Below, piece after piece: positions 18,339-29,532 of a stretch of DNA of 60,143 nt. Below the pieces are notes generated by a model. The model was not told where the DNA came from. It saw only the letters and a program-made list of their open reading frames with translations, and made no database searches. Origin of the DNA: a bacterium (GTDB lineage Bacteria > Patescibacteriota > Minisyncoccia > UBA6257 > UBA9933). The stretch covers positions 99,917-160,059 of the forward strand of contig JAUYBE010000016.1 in the NCBI GenBank assembly GCA_030693235.1, read 5' to 3'. How positions within the stretch are numbered: position 1 is the first letter of the stretch; every line of letters begins with the position of its first letter. A program made the position numbers and the translations under genes.

Positions 18339-19349
18339 GGTTTTCTTTTTGATTTCTTCTAAAAGTTTTTTGTCTTGTTTTAATTTTTCGCGGGACGCTT
18401 CGAGGCCGACGCCAAGTTTTTCAGCATCAAAAGAATAAGTGTTGCCGGTTTTTTTAACAATGCCGTATTTAACGGCGCTGTTCAGAACATCGCCTTCATA
18501 AGAAATTCCTTCGCCATACATTATATCAAATTCCGCGATTTTGAAAGGCGGCGCCACCTTGTTTTTCGCCACCTTGGCGCGAGTGCGATTTCCGACCACT
18601 TCCTCGCCCTTTTTAATTTGAGCGATGCGCCTTAAATCAATCCTCACCGAAGCGTAAAATTTTAAAGCCCGGCCGCCCGGCGTGGTAGTCGGATCGCCAT
18701 AACCCATCATATTAATTTTCTCCCGAAGTTGATTGATAAAAATAATTAAAACCTTGTTTTTGGCGGCAATTGCCGTTAATTTTCTTAGGGCCTGACTCAT
18801 CATTCTAGCCTGAAGGCCGATAAATTGCGCTCCCATTTCACCTTCAATTTCCGCTCTCGGAGTTAGGGCCGCCACCGAGTCAATAATAACGGCGCTGATA
18901 ATCCCGGAACGCACCAAACTTTCCAAGATATTCAAAGCGTCTTCACCCGAATCCGGCTGGGAAACCAAAAGGTCTTCTATTTTAACTCCAAGTTTTTTGG
19001 CATAATCCGGGTCCATAGCGTGCTCAGCGTCAATATAAGCCACTTTGCCGCCTTTTTTCTGAATCTCGGCGATAACATGAAGCGCCATCGTGCTTTTGCC
19101 GCTTGATTCAGGGCCGAATATCTCAACTATCCTACCCATAGGCAAACCGCCGACGCCCAAAGCAATATCCAAAGAAAAAGAACCCGTTGAAACCACCTCT
19201 GTATCAACTTTTTTAACGGAATCTAATTTCATTATCGCGCCCTCGCCGAATTTATCCTGAAGAGACTCTAATAATTTATCTAAATCTGTACTCTTTATTA
19301 AATTTTTATCGTCTTCTTTGTCTTTTCTCATATTCCTTATTTTTCGCAA
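18318..19349 (-). CDS. recA: Recombinase A
   Basis: [52 protein letters not shown]. Confidence 0.96.
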   Translation of the reverse strand: MRKIRNMRKDKEDDKNLIKSTDLDKLLESLQDKFGEGAIMKLDSVKKVDTEVVSTGSFSLDIALGVGGLPMGRIVEIFGPESSGKSTMALHVIAEIQKKGGKVAYIDAEHAMDPDYAKKLGVKIEDLLVSQPDSGEDALNILESLVRSGIISAVIIDSVAALTPRAEIEGEMGAQFIGLQARMMSQALRKLTAIAAKNKVLIIFINQLREKINMMGYGDPTTTPGGRALKFYASVRIDLRRIAQIKKGEEVVGNRTRAKVAKNKVAPPFKIAEFDIMYGEGISYEGDVLNSAVKYGIVKKTGNTYSFDAEKLGVGLEASREKLKQDKKLLEEIKKKTLTALKI

Positions 19350-19430
19350 AACCGACGCGAAACTTTACGCGAAACTGACGCGAAACAATTTAGCGTCTGT
19401 TCTGCGTTCAATTTTGCGTCTGTTTAGCGC
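19345..19430. repeat. Iterated acgc(g/a)aaac word repeat between recA and rpsR
   Basis: cgcaaaaccgacgcgaaactttacgcgaaactgacgcgaaacaatttagcgtctgttctgcgttcaattttgcgtctgtttagcgc; related to 7914-8012. Confidence 0.65.
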
Positions 19431-19621
19431 TTTACAAACGCCAACAATCCCATAAATCTGGCTCTTTTAACGGCCTGTGCCAGCATTCGCTGATGCTTGG
19501 CGCAAGTGCCGGTATGTCGCGGGTCGATAATTTTTGCCTGGCCGGAAACAAAACGCCGAAGCAAATCAACTTCTTTATAGTCAATATTTTTTTTATTTTG
19601 AGAACAGAAAAAGCATTGCAT
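19424..19621 (-). CDS. rpsR: 30S ribosomal protein S18
   Basis: IDYKEVDLLRRFVSGQAKIIDPRHTGTCAKHQRMLAQAVKRARFMGLLAFV. Confidence 0.92.
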   Translation of the reverse strand: MQCFFCSQNKKNIDYKEVDLLRRFVSGQAKIIDPRHTGTCAKHQRMLAQAVKRARFMGLLAFVKR

Positions 19622-19729
19622 GATAATTAGTTTATAAAGTTATAAAGTTGAAAGTTATAAAGTTGAATCATTAAATTTTACAAACTTTATGAACTTTACA
19701 AACTTTATGAACTTTATGAACTTTTAACT

Positions 19730-20170
19730 TCAAAATGGTAAATCCTCCGATTTTATTTCTTCTTCATTAATGTCTATTTCCGGTAATTCTTCTTTCGCCG
19801 CTGCCGGTTTCGCGTTAAACGCTTCTCTTTGACCGCCTTGACCGCTCCTTGGCCCAAATTGAATTCTTTCAGCGACTATTTCGGTCCGATATTGTTTGCT
19901 CCCATCCTTGCCATCCCAAGACCGAGTTTGAATTCTGCCTTCAACCAAAATCAGACTTCCTTTGGCAATATACTGATTTACGATTTCAGCCTGACGGCCG
20001 AAAACCACGACATTATGAAACTGAACTTCTTCTTGTTTTTCACCTTGCTGATTTTTCCAAACGCGATTAGTAGCCATACCGAAAGAAGCCACTGCGGCGC
20101 CCGAAGGCAAATTCCGAAGTTCCGGATCCCGAGTCAGATTGCCAATTAAAAAAACTTTGTTTAGATTCAC
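19730..20170 (-). CDS. ssb: Single-stranded DNA-binding protein
   Basis: MNLNKVFLIGNLTRDPELRNLPSGAAVASFGMATNRVW; acidic tip DLPF. Confidence 0.93.
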   Translation of the reverse strand: MNLNKVFLIGNLTRDPELRNLPSGAAVASFGMATNRVWKNQQGEKQEEVQFHNVVVFGRQAEIVNQYIAKGSLILVEGRIQTRSWDGKDGSKQYRTEIVAERIQFGPRSGQGGQREAFNAKPAAAKEELPEIDINEEEIKSEDLPF

Positions 20171-20171
20171 T

Positions 20172-20240
20172 TTTTTAGGTGTTAGGTGTTAGGTGTTAGG
20201 TGTTAGAAAATTACTAAAACCTAAAAACTAAAACCTAAAA
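20172..20240. repeat. Iterated ttaggtgt / ctaaaacc hairpin repeat
   Basis: ttaggtgttaggtgttaggtgttaggtgttagaaaattactaaaacctaaaaactaaaacctaaaacc; inverted relative of 56703-56795. Confidence 0.7.
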
Positions 20241-20242
20241 CC

Positions 20243-20698
20243 TCATTTCAATATTTCTTCCAATTTTTTTTCTAATTCCTCATTGCTCAAAACCTCTGTT
20301 TTTGGCGTTATTTTGCGCGCTGAAATCGCCGGAGCCGCTGAAATTTCCCGAGTGTAAACTTTCTCGGAATCGATTTTGCTTTCGATTTTTCTCATTATAA
20401 CCGGCCGGGAAATAATCAGGTGTCTTAAAATTTTCGGCGAAGTTTTTAATTCTTTATCCAATTCCTTAACGCTTTCGGGATCGCCGGAAAAATACAGATA
20501 ACCGAAAAAAGCGAAATTCTCTTTCTTTATCAGATAAGCTAATTTTATTCGCGAAACTTCTCCATCATCAATAATCGAAAACCCGCGGTCTTTTAAAATT
20601 CTTGCCAGTTCTCCTTTATCCTCCTCTAATTTAACCAAGAAGCCGATTTCGTATTTTTTGGGTTCTTTATCCATTGTTAATATATAGTAAATGGTCAA
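20243..20698 (-). CDS. rpsF: 30S ribosomal protein S6
   Basis: KYEIGFLVKLEEDKGELARILKDRG...LAYLIKKENFAFFGYLYF; operon order rpsF-ssb-rpsR. Confidence 0.82.
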   Translation of the reverse strand: MTIYYILTMDKEPKKYEIGFLVKLEEDKGELARILKDRGFSIIDDGEVSRIKLAYLIKKENFAFFGYLYFSGDPESVKELDKELKTSPKILRHLIISRPVIMRKIESKIDSEKVYTREISAAPAISARKITPKTEVLSNEELEKKLEEILK

Positions 20699-20708
20699 TG
20701 GTCAATGG

Positions 20709-23700
20709 TCAATGGTTATCGGCTATTTTCCGATAACCCGTTCCGGCCGGAATTAATCGGCCGATAATAACGTTTTCTTTCAAACCCACAAGATTATCGA
20801 CTCTGCCTTCAGCCGCGGCCATTACTAAAATTCGGGCGGTTTCCTGAAAAGAAGCCGCCGAAAGAAAACTCTCCGTGGAAAGAGCGGTCTTGGTGATACC
20901 CATCAAAAGCTGTTTTGCTTTTGCAGGCTTTTTGCCTTTCTTTTTGGTTTTTTGGTTAACGCTGAAAAATTTTGATTTCTCAATCACTTCTCCGATAACG
21001 AAATCTGTGTCGCCGGAATCCTTAATTATGACTCGCGAAAACATCTGCCTGATAATCACTTCAATATGTTTGTCGTTAATATAAGTTCCTTCAGAAACAT
21101 AAATTCTTTGAATCTCGTTAATGATATATCTCTGAACCGCTTCTTTGTTTTTGAAATTAAAAAGTTCTTTGAGGTCCATGCTTCCTTCGCTTAATTGATC
21201 TCCTTTTCCCACTTTCTGGCCGGCTTTGACAAAAATAATATTTGTCCGCGGAATAACATACTCGATAATTTTGGATTTTAAAGTTTTTAATCTTATTGTT
21301 TTTACAGAGTCCTCTTCTTCAATGTCTTCAATAACGCCGTCGGCTTCGGCCAATGGCGCCTTTCCTTTGGGAATTCTTACTTCAAAAAGCTCTTGAACGC
21401 GCGGCAAACCATGAGTAATATCAACGCCAGCCACGCCGCCGGTATGGAAAGTTCGCAGCGTCAACTGTGTTCCCGGCTCACCAATGGATTGAGCCGCGAT
21501 GATTCCAACCGCCTCGCCGATATTAATCGATTTATTTTTCGCCAAATCAAGACCGTAACATTTGGAACAAACGCCATATAAAGTTTTACAAGTAATCGGC
21601 GAGCGGATTTTAACCGACTCAATTTTTGATTTTTCAATTTTTTCGGCCGTTTCCCGACTAATAATTTCTCCCGCTTTAACGATAATTTTCTTGCCTGCCT
21701 TAATATCTTCGCAAGCGCTCCTGCTGAACAACCGTTTGCCGAAATTATAACCAAACGCTTCGCCATCCGAACGGAAAAGTTCTATTCCTTCGGCCGTCCC
21801 GCAATTATTTTCCCTGACAACAACGTCCTGGCTAACATCAACCAAACGCCTGGTTAAATAACCGGCTGCCGCGGTTTTCAAAGCCGTATCAATTAAACCT
21901 TTTCGAGCGCCGTGAGTATTGATGAAGAATTCCAAAACATCCAAGCCCTCTTTATAAGAAGCTTTAATCGGTAATTCAATGGTTTCGCCTTTGGGATTTT
22001 GCACCAAACCTTTCATTCCGGCCATCTGAATCGGCTGAGACCAACTGCCCCTGGCGCCCGAATCAATGATGGAATAAACTGAACTCTCCTCCGAGATGGC
22101 CGCCGGCACCAATTCGGCAATTTCATTTTTCGCTTTTTCCCAAACTTCAATGGTTTTTTGCCGACGCTCGTCATCGGTTAACAAACCGTCCTGATACTGG
22201 TCTTTAATCCGGGAAATTTGAATTTCCGCCCCTTTTAATATTTTATTTTTCCCTAAAGGAATAACCAAATCATCCATTCCCCAGCTGATACCGGACAAAG
22301 TGGCGTAGCGGAAACCCAATTCTTTGATATCGTCCAGAATCCGCCAAATATCTTCAAGCCCGTATTCTTCTATTAATTTAGCTATGATCTTCTGTAACTC
22401 TTTTTTGCCAAATATTTTGTTAACGAAGTCAAAATTTTTCGGGAGAACGTCGTTGAAAATCAATCTGCCGATACTTGTTTCCATGATTTCGCTTTCCGCT
22501 TTTCCCTTTATTTTTACCTTAATCGGTTCATTAATTTTTAAATAACCGAAATTGTAAGCGATCATCGCCTCGTCCGGATCTGAAAAAATTTTCTTTTTCT
22601 GCGTAGTTCCGCGTTCTGTTCCGCGTAGTTCTGCGTCTACAATCTTGGTAAGATAATAACAACCTAAAACAATATCCTGGGAAGGCGAGGCTATTGGTTC
22701 ACCGCCTGAGGGCTTCAAAATATTGCCACTGGCCAACATTAAATCAGTTGCTTCTTTTTGAGACTCTTCGGTTAAAGGTAAATGCACCGCCATTTGATCT
22801 CCATCAAAATCGGCGTTAAAAGCGCTACAAACCATTGGCGGAATCCTGATACACAAATCCTCGATTAAAATTGGTTTAAAAGCTTGAATGCCCAAACGAT
22901 GAAGCGTCGGCGCGCGGTTCAAAAGAACTTTTCGGTTAGCGATCACTTCTTCCAGAATCGCCCAAATTTCCGACGTGGCGGTTTCAATCAAGCGATTGGC
23001 GTTTCTGATATTATGAGCCAATCCTCTTTCAAGAATTTTATTGATTACAAAGGGTCTGAATAATTCCAAAGCCATTTTCTTCGGCAAACCGCACTCATTA
23101 AGCCTTAACTCCGGCCCAACCGCGATTACCGACCGAGCGGAATAATCAACTCTCTTGCCCAACAAATTTTGCCGAAATCTGCCCTGCTTGCCTTTTAACA
23201 TATCTGCCAAAGACTTAAGCGGCCGGCGCCGACTCGACATTTGCTGTTGAGTGCCGAAACGGGCGGTATTATCAACCAAAGAATCAATCGATTCTTGAAG
23301 CATTCTTTTTTCGTTGGTAATGATAATTTCCGGCGCTTTTAATTCAATCAGTTTTTTTAACCGATTATTACGATTAATCACCCGGCGGTAAAGATCATTA
23401 AGATCTGAAGTGGCATAACGGCCGCCGTCCAAAGCCACCATCGGCCTTAATTCCGGAGGTAAAACAGGCAAATTCGTCAAAACCATCCATTCCGGCCGCA
23501 TATTATTTTTAATAAATAAACGAATTAATTTAAGACGATAAAGCAGATAACGCTCCCGGCTGGCGTCTTTAATATTTTTAATTTCAGATTCTGTTCGAGA
23601 AGCTTCTTTTTTTAAATCGATATTTTCCAAAATTTTCCGAATCGCTTCGGCGCCGCTTCCGGCTTTAAAAATATTGGCGAATCGCCGAGCCAAATTAAAA

Positions 23701-24263
23701 TACTCAATCTCGGTAAGAATTTTACCGGGCTTCAAAGAAATCAGCCCGTCTCTTACTTGAATCATCGCCGCTTCCAATTCTTTTATGTCTTCTACTTTCT
23801 TCCGCGACTTGAATTCCCGCTCCAATTCTTCCAAAACTGTTTTTTTATTTTCTTCGTTGACGTCCGTAACAATATAAGCCGCGTAATAAATAACTTTCTC
23901 CAGTTTTTGAAGTGGCGCGTTCAAAAACAAACCGATTTTGGAAGGGGCGGTTCTTAAAAACCAAATATGAGCGACCGGCGTCGCCAATTTTATATGTCCC
24001 ATTCGATCGCGCCGAACAGCGGATCTGGTCACTTCAACTCCGCAACGGTCGCAAGTTACACCCTTATAGCGAATCTTCCTGTATTTGCCGCAATAACATT
24101 CATAATCTTTGGTCGGACCAAAAATCCGTTCGGAAAAAAGACCGTCCTTTTCCGGCCGCTGAGTGCGATAATTTATTGTTTCCGCCTTTAACACTTCTCC
24201 GTGAGACCAGGAAAGGATTTCTTCCGGTGAAGCGATTTTAAGTTTTAAAGCGTCGAAATTCAT
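20709..24263 (-). CDS. rpoC: DNA-directed RNA polymerase subunit beta'
   Basis: NADFDGDQMAVHLPL; APTLHRLGIQAF; GEPGTQLTLRTFHTGG. Confidence 0.97.
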   Translation of the reverse strand: MNFDALKLKIASPEEILSWSHGEVLKAETINYRTQRPEKDGLFSERIFGPTKDYECYCGKYRKIRYKGVTCDRCGVEVTRSAVRRDRMGHIKLATPVAHIWFLRTAPSKIGLFLNAPLQKLEKVIYYAAYIVTDVNEENKKTVLEELEREFKSRKKVEDIKELEAAMIQVRDGLISLKPGKILTEIEYFNLARRFANIFKAGSGAEAIRKILENIDLKKEASRTESEIKNIKDASRERYLLYRLKLIRLFIKNNMRPEWMVLTNLPVLPPELRPMVALDGGRYATSDLNDLYRRVINRNNRLKKLIELKAPEIIITNEKRMLQESIDSLVDNTARFGTQQQMSSRRRPLKSLADMLKGKQGRFRQNLLGKRVDYSARSVIAVGPELRLNECGLPKKMALELFRPFVINKILERGLAHNIRNANRLIETATSEIWAILEEVIANRKVLLNRAPTLHRLGIQAFKPILIEDLCIRIPPMVCSAFNADFDGDQMAVHLPLTEESQKEATDLMLASGNILKPSGGEPIASPSQDIVLGCYYLTKIVDAELRGTERGTTQKKKIFSDPDEAMIAYNFGYLKINEPIKVKIKGKAESEIMETSIGRLIFNDVLPKNFDFVNKIFGKKELQKIIAKLIEEYGLEDIWRILDDIKELGFRYATLSGISWGMDDLVIPLGKNKILKGAEIQISRIKDQYQDGLLTDDERRQKTIEVWEKAKNEIAELVPAAISEESSVYSIIDSGARGSWSQPIQMAGMKGLVQNPKGETIELPIKASYKEGLDVLEFFINTHGARKGLIDTALKTAAAGYLTRRLVDVSQDVVVRENNCGTAEGIELFRSDGEAFGYNFGKRLFSRSACEDIKAGKKIIVKAGEIISRETAEKIEKSKIESVKIRSPITCKTLYGVCSKCYGLDLAKNKSINIGEAVGIIAAQSIGEPGTQLTLRTFHTGGVAGVDITHGLPRVQELFEVRIPKGKAPLAEADGVIEDIEEEDSVKTIRLKTLKSKIIEYVIPRTNIIFVKAGQKVGKGDQLSEGSMDLKELFNFKNKEAVQRYIINEIQRIYVSEGTYINDKHIEVIIRQMFSRVIIKDSGDTDFVIGEVIEKSKFFSVNQKTKKKGKKPAKAKQLLMGITKTALSTESFLSAASFQETARILVMAAAEGRVDNLVGLKENVIIGRLIPAGTGYRKIADNH
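22595..22636 (-). repeat. In-frame dispersed repeat inside rpoC
   Basis: Coding strand acgcagaactacgcggaacagaacgcggaactacgcagaaaa, 39/42 identical to gyrA 5914-5955. Confidence 0.85.
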
Positions 24264-24269
24264 TGTTTT

Positions 24270-27200
24270 TTATTTTTTCTCTATCTCCTCCACGCTTAAT
24301 CCCAAAGCCTTTAGTTCACTTACCAAAACATTAAAAGCCAAAGGCGTGCTGGGAGTTTTTATTTTCTCACCCCTGACAATTGATTCGAAAGCGGCGGCTC
24401 GACCAAAAACATCGTCCGATTTAATAGTTAACATTTCCTGAAGAATATTAGCCGCGCCATAACCTTCCAATGCCCAAACCTCCATTTCTCCGAAACGCTG
24501 GCCGCCCATTTGCGCCTTTCCTCCCAAGGGCTGCTGGGTAATTAATGAATAAGGACCGATAGAACGCATATGAATTTTATCCTCAACCAAATGATTCAAC
24601 TTCAACATATAAATATAACCGACGGTAACCGGCCGGGAAAACGGTTCGCCGGTGCGGCCGTCATAAAGAACCAGTTTCCCGTCTTCCGGCAAACCGGCTT
24701 TTTGGAGTTCATTTTTAATATCTTCTTCGGAAGCGCCGACAAAAACCGGAGTAATCGCCCGATATCCGAGTTTCTTGGCCGCCATTCCCAAATGAGTTTC
24801 CAGTATTTGCCCAAGGTTCATTCGCGAAGCCACGCCCAAAGGATTTAAAATAATATCCACCGGCGTTCCATCGCTAAGATAAGGCATATCTTCAATCGGC
24901 CGAATCTGAGAAATCACGCCTTTGTTGCCGTGCCGTCCGGCTAATTTATCGCCGGCTCTTACTTTTCTTAATTCGGCGATTTCCACCTGAATTCTTTTTA
25001 TAACGCCCGGGTCGAGTTTATCACCGCGTTCGCGGGAAAAAATTTTGATTCCGACTATCCGACCGGACTTGCCATGAGGCAAAACCAAAGAAGTATCCCT
25101 GACTTCAATCGCCTTTTCGCCGAAAACCGCCCGCAATAATTTTTCTTCCGGCGTCAACTCAACTTCGCCTTTTGGAGAAATTTTACCGACCAGAATATCG
25201 CCAGCCGCGACTTCGGCGCCGATTCTGATAATTCCTTCTTCGTCCAGATTTTTAAGTTTATCCTCCGGCACATTGGGAATATCCGGCGTAGTGGTTTCCG
25301 GACCCAATTTAGTGTCCCGAATATCGCAATAAAAATCTTCTATGTGAACCGAGCTGAACAAATCATCTTTGACCACCCGTTCTGAAAGAATAATCGCGTC
25401 TTCAAAATTGGCGCCTTCCCAAGAAATAAAAGAAACTAAAAGATTCTGGCCCAAAGCCAAGACACCGTTCTCGCTCGAAGAAGCATCTGCCAAAACATCT
25501 CCTTTTTTAACTTTCTGACCCTTAACAACCAAAGGTTTTTGGGAAATACAAGTATAATAATTCGACCTTTTGAATTTGTGAAGGTTATAAATTTTTTTCT
25601 CCTTTCCTTCGGTCACGATTTGCCGGGCATCAACGCTCAAGACTTCGCCATCGGCTTCGGCAATAACCAAACGGCCGGAATCAAAAACCGCTTTTTCTTC
25701 CATGCCTGTTCCGACCAAAGGAGCCTGCGGCTTTATCGACGGCACTGCTTGACGCTGCATATTTGACCCCATCAATGCCCTGTTCGCGTCATCGTGTTCA
25801 AGAAAAGGAATCAAAGAAGCGGCGATGCTGGTAATTTGATTCGGAGCCGCGTCAATAAATTCAACTTCTTCCCGATGACAAGTCCCGGGGATGCCCTTTA
25901 TTCTGGCATCAACGATTTCCTCAATAATTTTTCCGGACTTATCCAGTTTTGTGCTCCCTTGGGCGATTTTATATTTTTCTTCTTCCAAGGCGTTAAACCA
26001 GACAATTTCGCCGGTTATTTTTCCGTTTTTTATCTTTGAATAAGGAGTTTCTAAAAAACCGAATTCATTAAGTCGAGCATAATTGGCCAAATAATTTATT
26101 AATCCGATGTTCTGGCCTTCCGGTGTTTCAATCGGACAAATCCGGCCGTAATGGGAAGTATGAACATCGCGAACTTCGAAACCGGCGCGCTCCCGAGTCA
26201 ATCCGCCGGGACCCATTGAAGAAAGCATTCGCTTATGCTCCAGTTCCGACAAAGAATTAATCTGGTTCATGAATTGGGAAAGCTGAGAGGTGGCGAAAAA
26301 TTCCCTGATAATCGCCACGAGCGGCCGGGGGTTAATCAATTGAATCGGCGTCAGAGTTTCAATTTCCGAAGTCGACATACGATCTTGAATATTACGACGA
26401 AGTCTGGCAAATCCCACGTACAACCGGTTTTGAAGCAATTCACCGACGCTTTTTATCCGTCGATTTCCCAAGTGGTCGATATCGTCCGGCTCGGCCAAAG
26501 GATTATTATTCAGTTTAATAATTTCCTTAACAACCAGAATCAAATCCTCAAGGTCGATAAGCTGGCTTTCTTTATTTTTCAATCCCACTCTTTGATTAAA
26601 TTTAAATCGGCCGACCGCGGAAAGACTGTAGCGGTCGGAACGGCGAAACATCGCGTCTATCAAACTTTTAGCATTTTCCGGAGTGGCCAAATCGCCCGGC
26701 CGAAGTCTTTTATAAACTTCGATATACGAACCGGAGGCGTCTTTAACCGCGTCTTTCTTTAAGGTGGCTTCAATGAATTTAATTTGTCCCGTATCGACAT
26801 CGCTGAAAGTTTTAATAATCGCTTCGTTATCTTTTAAACCGAAAATTCTTAAAAGGTCTGTAATCGGCGCTTTGCGATGGCGGTCAATTTTAACGCCGAT
26901 AAAACCGTCGGATTCCGTGGCAAATTCCAGCCATGATCCGCGATTGGGAATAACCTTGGCGCCAAAAAATTTCTGACTCTTGGAAACTTCCGCCGTGAAA
27001 AAAACTCCGGGTGAACGGATTAATTGAGAAACCACCACTCTTTCGACGCCATTAATAATAAATGTCCCTCTTTTTGTCATTACCGGAAAATCGCCCAAAT
27101 ACACCTCTTCATCATTGGTTTTTTTGGTTAAAAGATTGACGAGTTTAACCTTCACCCTTAGCGCCGCTTCATAGGTGAGATCTTTGAACTGAGCCGTTTC

Positions 27201-27422
27201 TTCATCGTATTTCGGCTCGTCAAAATGATAGTCGCTGAAATAAACTTCCAAATTCTCGCCGGAATAATCCTTAATCGGCGAAATTTCCTCAAAAAGCTCT
27301 TTGATTCCCGTTTTAACAAACCAATTCCAAGAAGCGATTTGGCCCTCGGCCAAAAATTGCTGCTTGATTAATTGGTCGGAGTCGGAATAAGACGAAAAAA
27401 TTTTAGTCGGTAATTTTGACAT
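24270..27422 (-). CDS. rpoB: DNA-directed RNA polymerase subunit beta
   Basis: [57 protein letters not shown]; start MSKLPTKIF. Confidence 0.97.
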   Translation of the reverse strand: MSKLPTKIFSSYSDSDQLIKQQFLAEGQIASWNWFVKTGIKELFEEISPIKDYSGENLEVYFSDYHFDEPKYDEETAQFKDLTYEAALRVKVKLVNLLTKKTNDEEVYLGDFPVMTKRGTFIINGVERVVVSQLIRSPGVFFTAEVSKSQKFFGAKVIPNRGSWLEFATESDGFIGVKIDRHRKAPITDLLRIFGLKDNEAIIKTFSDVDTGQIKFIEATLKKDAVKDASGSYIEVYKRLRPGDLATPENAKSLIDAMFRRSDRYSLSAVGRFKFNQRVGLKNKESQLIDLEDLILVVKEIIKLNNNPLAEPDDIDHLGNRRIKSVGELLQNRLYVGFARLRRNIQDRMSTSEIETLTPIQLINPRPLVAIIREFFATSQLSQFMNQINSLSELEHKRMLSSMGPGGLTRERAGFEVRDVHTSHYGRICPIETPEGQNIGLINYLANYARLNEFGFLETPYSKIKNGKITGEIVWFNALEEEKYKIAQGSTKLDKSGKIIEEIVDARIKGIPGTCHREEVEFIDAAPNQITSIAASLIPFLEHDDANRALMGSNMQRQAVPSIKPQAPLVGTGMEEKAVFDSGRLVIAEADGEVLSVDARQIVTEGKEKKIYNLHKFKRSNYYTCISQKPLVVKGQKVKKGDVLADASSSENGVLALGQNLLVSFISWEGANFEDAIILSERVVKDDLFSSVHIEDFYCDIRDTKLGPETTTPDIPNVPEDKLKNLDEEGIIRIGAEVAAGDILVGKISPKGEVELTPEEKLLRAVFGEKAIEVRDTSLVLPHGKSGRIVGIKIFSRERGDKLDPGVIKRIQVEIAELRKVRAGDKLAGRHGNKGVISQIRPIEDMPYLSDGTPVDIILNPLGVASRMNLGQILETHLGMAAKKLGYRAITPVFVGASEEDIKNELQKAGLPEDGKLVLYDGRTGEPFSRPVTVGYIYMLKLNHLVEDKIHMRSIGPYSLITQQPLGGKAQMGGQRFGEMEVWALEGYGAANILQEMLTIKSDDVFGRAAAFESIVRGEKIKTPSTPLAFNVLVSELKALGLSVEEIEKK

Positions 27423-27461
27423 AAAAAATAAAAGCCCTCTCAAGGCGGAGCAAAATAATAA

Positions 27462-28448
27462 TTATCTATTTAATAAATATGCGGCGCGATTTTTGTTGTG
27501 TTCATCAAAGGTCTCGCTAAAAATCGTTTTTTTTGTTTTGGGGTCGGAAAGATAATACCAATATCTTGTTTTTTCCGAATTTAAAACCGCTTTTATCGAT
27601 TCCGAATCGGGATTGGAAATCGGACCTTCCGGCAAACCAGGATAAAGATAAGTATTATAAACTGAATTAATTTTATAATCCGCTTCCGCAAGCCGCGGAC
27701 AATTCAAAAACCGGCCAGAGCATTTAGCGTAAATAACGCTCGCGTCAACTTGAAGCGGCATGCCCACTTTTAATCTTTTCAATAAAATTCCGGCAGCAAC
27801 TTTTTTCTCCTCGTAATCGGGAATTTCTTTTTCTAAAATCGAAGCTAAAATTAATTTATCTAAAATCCTATCATTATCTTTAAATAAAGGCAAGGCTTTT
27901 GTTTTAAAATTGTCTAAAAACTTGTGGATAACCAAATCAGCGCCGGAATCGGGGAAAAAACGATAAGTGTCGGGAAAAAGAAATCCTTCAAGTGAATGAG
28001 CTTCGGTTAAATAAGAATAATCGCTTTTCAAGGAATTGATGTTAAAATTTATTATCTCGCCCGGTTTAATAATACGAGCTTCGCTTAATTTTTCATCAAT
28101 CTCTTTAAGGGTTAAGCCCGGAGCGATTACCGCGGAAATTTCTTCCGGCCCTTTTGTTAAAATTCCAAACAATTTCGAAATAGAGAAATCCGAAGATAAT
28201 GCGTATTTTCCCGGTTTTAATCGGCGGGCCTCGCCGGTAATTACGCCGTAAATTTTAAAAACCGCCGTGGACGCAATCAAATTTTCGCTTTTCAATTTAT
28301 CGACGATTTCATTAAAACTCATTCCGGTTGATATTTTAAAATCACCAATTAAAATTGAAGCCCTCGCGGGAAAGGTCCGAAAAAAAAGAAACGACGAAAT
28401 TAAACCGAAAAATAAAAAGCCGCTGATAATTAAGGCTGTTTTTTTCAT
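27462..28448 (-). CDS. mltG: Endolytic transglycosylase MltG
   Basis: LASILEKEIPDYEEKKVAAGILLKRLKVGMPLQVDASVIYA; YNTYLYPGLPEGPISNPDSESIKAVL. Confidence 0.92.
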   Translation of the reverse strand: MKKTALIISGFLFFGLISSFLFFRTFPARASILIGDFKISTGMSFNEIVDKLKSENLIASTAVFKIYGVITGEARRLKPGKYALSSDFSISKLFGILTKGPEEISAVIAPGLTLKEIDEKLSEARIIKPGEIINFNINSLKSDYSYLTEAHSLEGFLFPDTYRFFPDSGADLVIHKFLDNFKTKALPLFKDNDRILDKLILASILEKEIPDYEEKKVAAGILLKRLKVGMPLQVDASVIYAKCSGRFLNCPRLAEADYKINSVYNTYLYPGLPEGPISNPDSESIKAVLNSEKTRYWYYLSDPKTKKTIFSETFDEHNKNRAAYLLNR

Positions 28449-29518
28449 AAGCGACGAACAAAAATCGATTGAATTATACCTATCAGAATCAAGTTCGTCA
28501 ATAAACTGGAACCGCCGTAGCTTAAAAACGGGAATGTCACGCCGACAACCGGCGTCAACCCCAAATTGGAACCGACGTTAAAAATAAACTGGGCGATGAA
28601 TAAAATAACCGTTCCCATGCAGATAAAACGGCTGAAATTATTTTCGGCGTTCAAACCTATTTTAACGATTCTTAAAATTAAAAGGGCGAAAATAACAACC
28701 AAAAGAAAACCCGAAAACAATCCCCATTCCTCGATAAAAGCCGCGAAAATAAAATCCGTCTGGGCCTCGGGCAAAAATCCCAATTGCGATTGCGTCCCTT
28801 GGCCGAATCCTTTGCCGAAAAAACCGGCTGAACCGATGGCGATTTTTGATTGAATAACATTGTAATTTACTCCCAAAGGATCGCGGTCCGAAAAAAGAAA
28901 ACCCAAAATTCTTTCTTTTTGATAATTTTCCAAAAAACTTTGCCAAAGAACCATTCCCAAAAGAGAAAAAATAACCAAACCAATAATTAAATACCGCCAA
29001 GGAATGCCGCTGACCAGAAGAAAACCGAGCCATAAACAAAAAAGAATCAAAATCGAACCGAAGTCCGGCTGAAGACTAATAAGGCCTGCTGGAATAATAA
29101 AATAAAAAAAGGAAGTGGCTAAATTTGATAATCGAGCCATACCGATATGTTTTCGGCCGAAAAACCACGCGTAAACAATGATCAAAACCAATTTCGCCAG
29201 TTCTGAAACCTGAAAACGAAAATCTCCTATTACCAACCAGCCCTTAACACCTCGAATAGTCGGCGCGAAAAAATAAGTCAGTAATAAAAATAAAATTACC
29301 AATCCATAAAGCCCGAAAATCGCTCCCCGATAATTAACATAAGATCGCCAATCGAATTTAACAAACAAAAAAGCGAAAAAAAGTCCGAGCGCCAAAGCGA
29401 TTACTTGCTTGAAAACCAAATCCGGCGCGGTTGAAGCCAAGCTCAAAAATCCGGCGCCGATTAAAAATAAAACCGCCGAATTCAGTTTCCAATCTAATTG
29501 TTTGAAAAAGGAAAGCAT
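28445..29518 (-). CDS. SEDS glycosyltransferase (RodA/FtsW family)
   Basis: GGLQPDFGS-type motif (LISLQPDFGSILIL), GFLPEAQTDFIFAAFIEEWG, TPVVGVTFPFLSYGGSSLLTN. Confidence 0.92.
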   Translation of the reverse strand: MLSFFKQLDWKLNSAVLFLIGAGFLSLASTAPDLVFKQVIALALGLFFAFLFVKFDWRSYVNYRGAIFGLYGLVILFLLLTYFFAPTIRGVKGWLVIGDFRFQVSELAKLVLIIVYAWFFGRKHIGMARLSNLATSFFYFIIPAGLISLQPDFGSILILFCLWLGFLLVSGIPWRYLIIGLVIFSLLGMVLWQSFLENYQKERILGFLFSDRDPLGVNYNVIQSKIAIGSAGFFGKGFGQGTQSQLGFLPEAQTDFIFAAFIEEWGLFSGFLLVVIFALLILRIVKIGLNAENNFSRFICMGTVILFIAQFIFNVGSNLGLTPVVGVTFPFLSYGGSSLLTNLILIGIIQSIFVRRL

Positions 29519-29532
29519 ATTTTTTATATATA

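Noticed and set aside
21461-21766. Long antisense or alternative-frame ORFs inside rpoC, rpoB, ftsH, gyrA, tsaD and other genes
   Set aside because: They overlap strongly conserved genes and show no family signature; expected by chance from codon bias.
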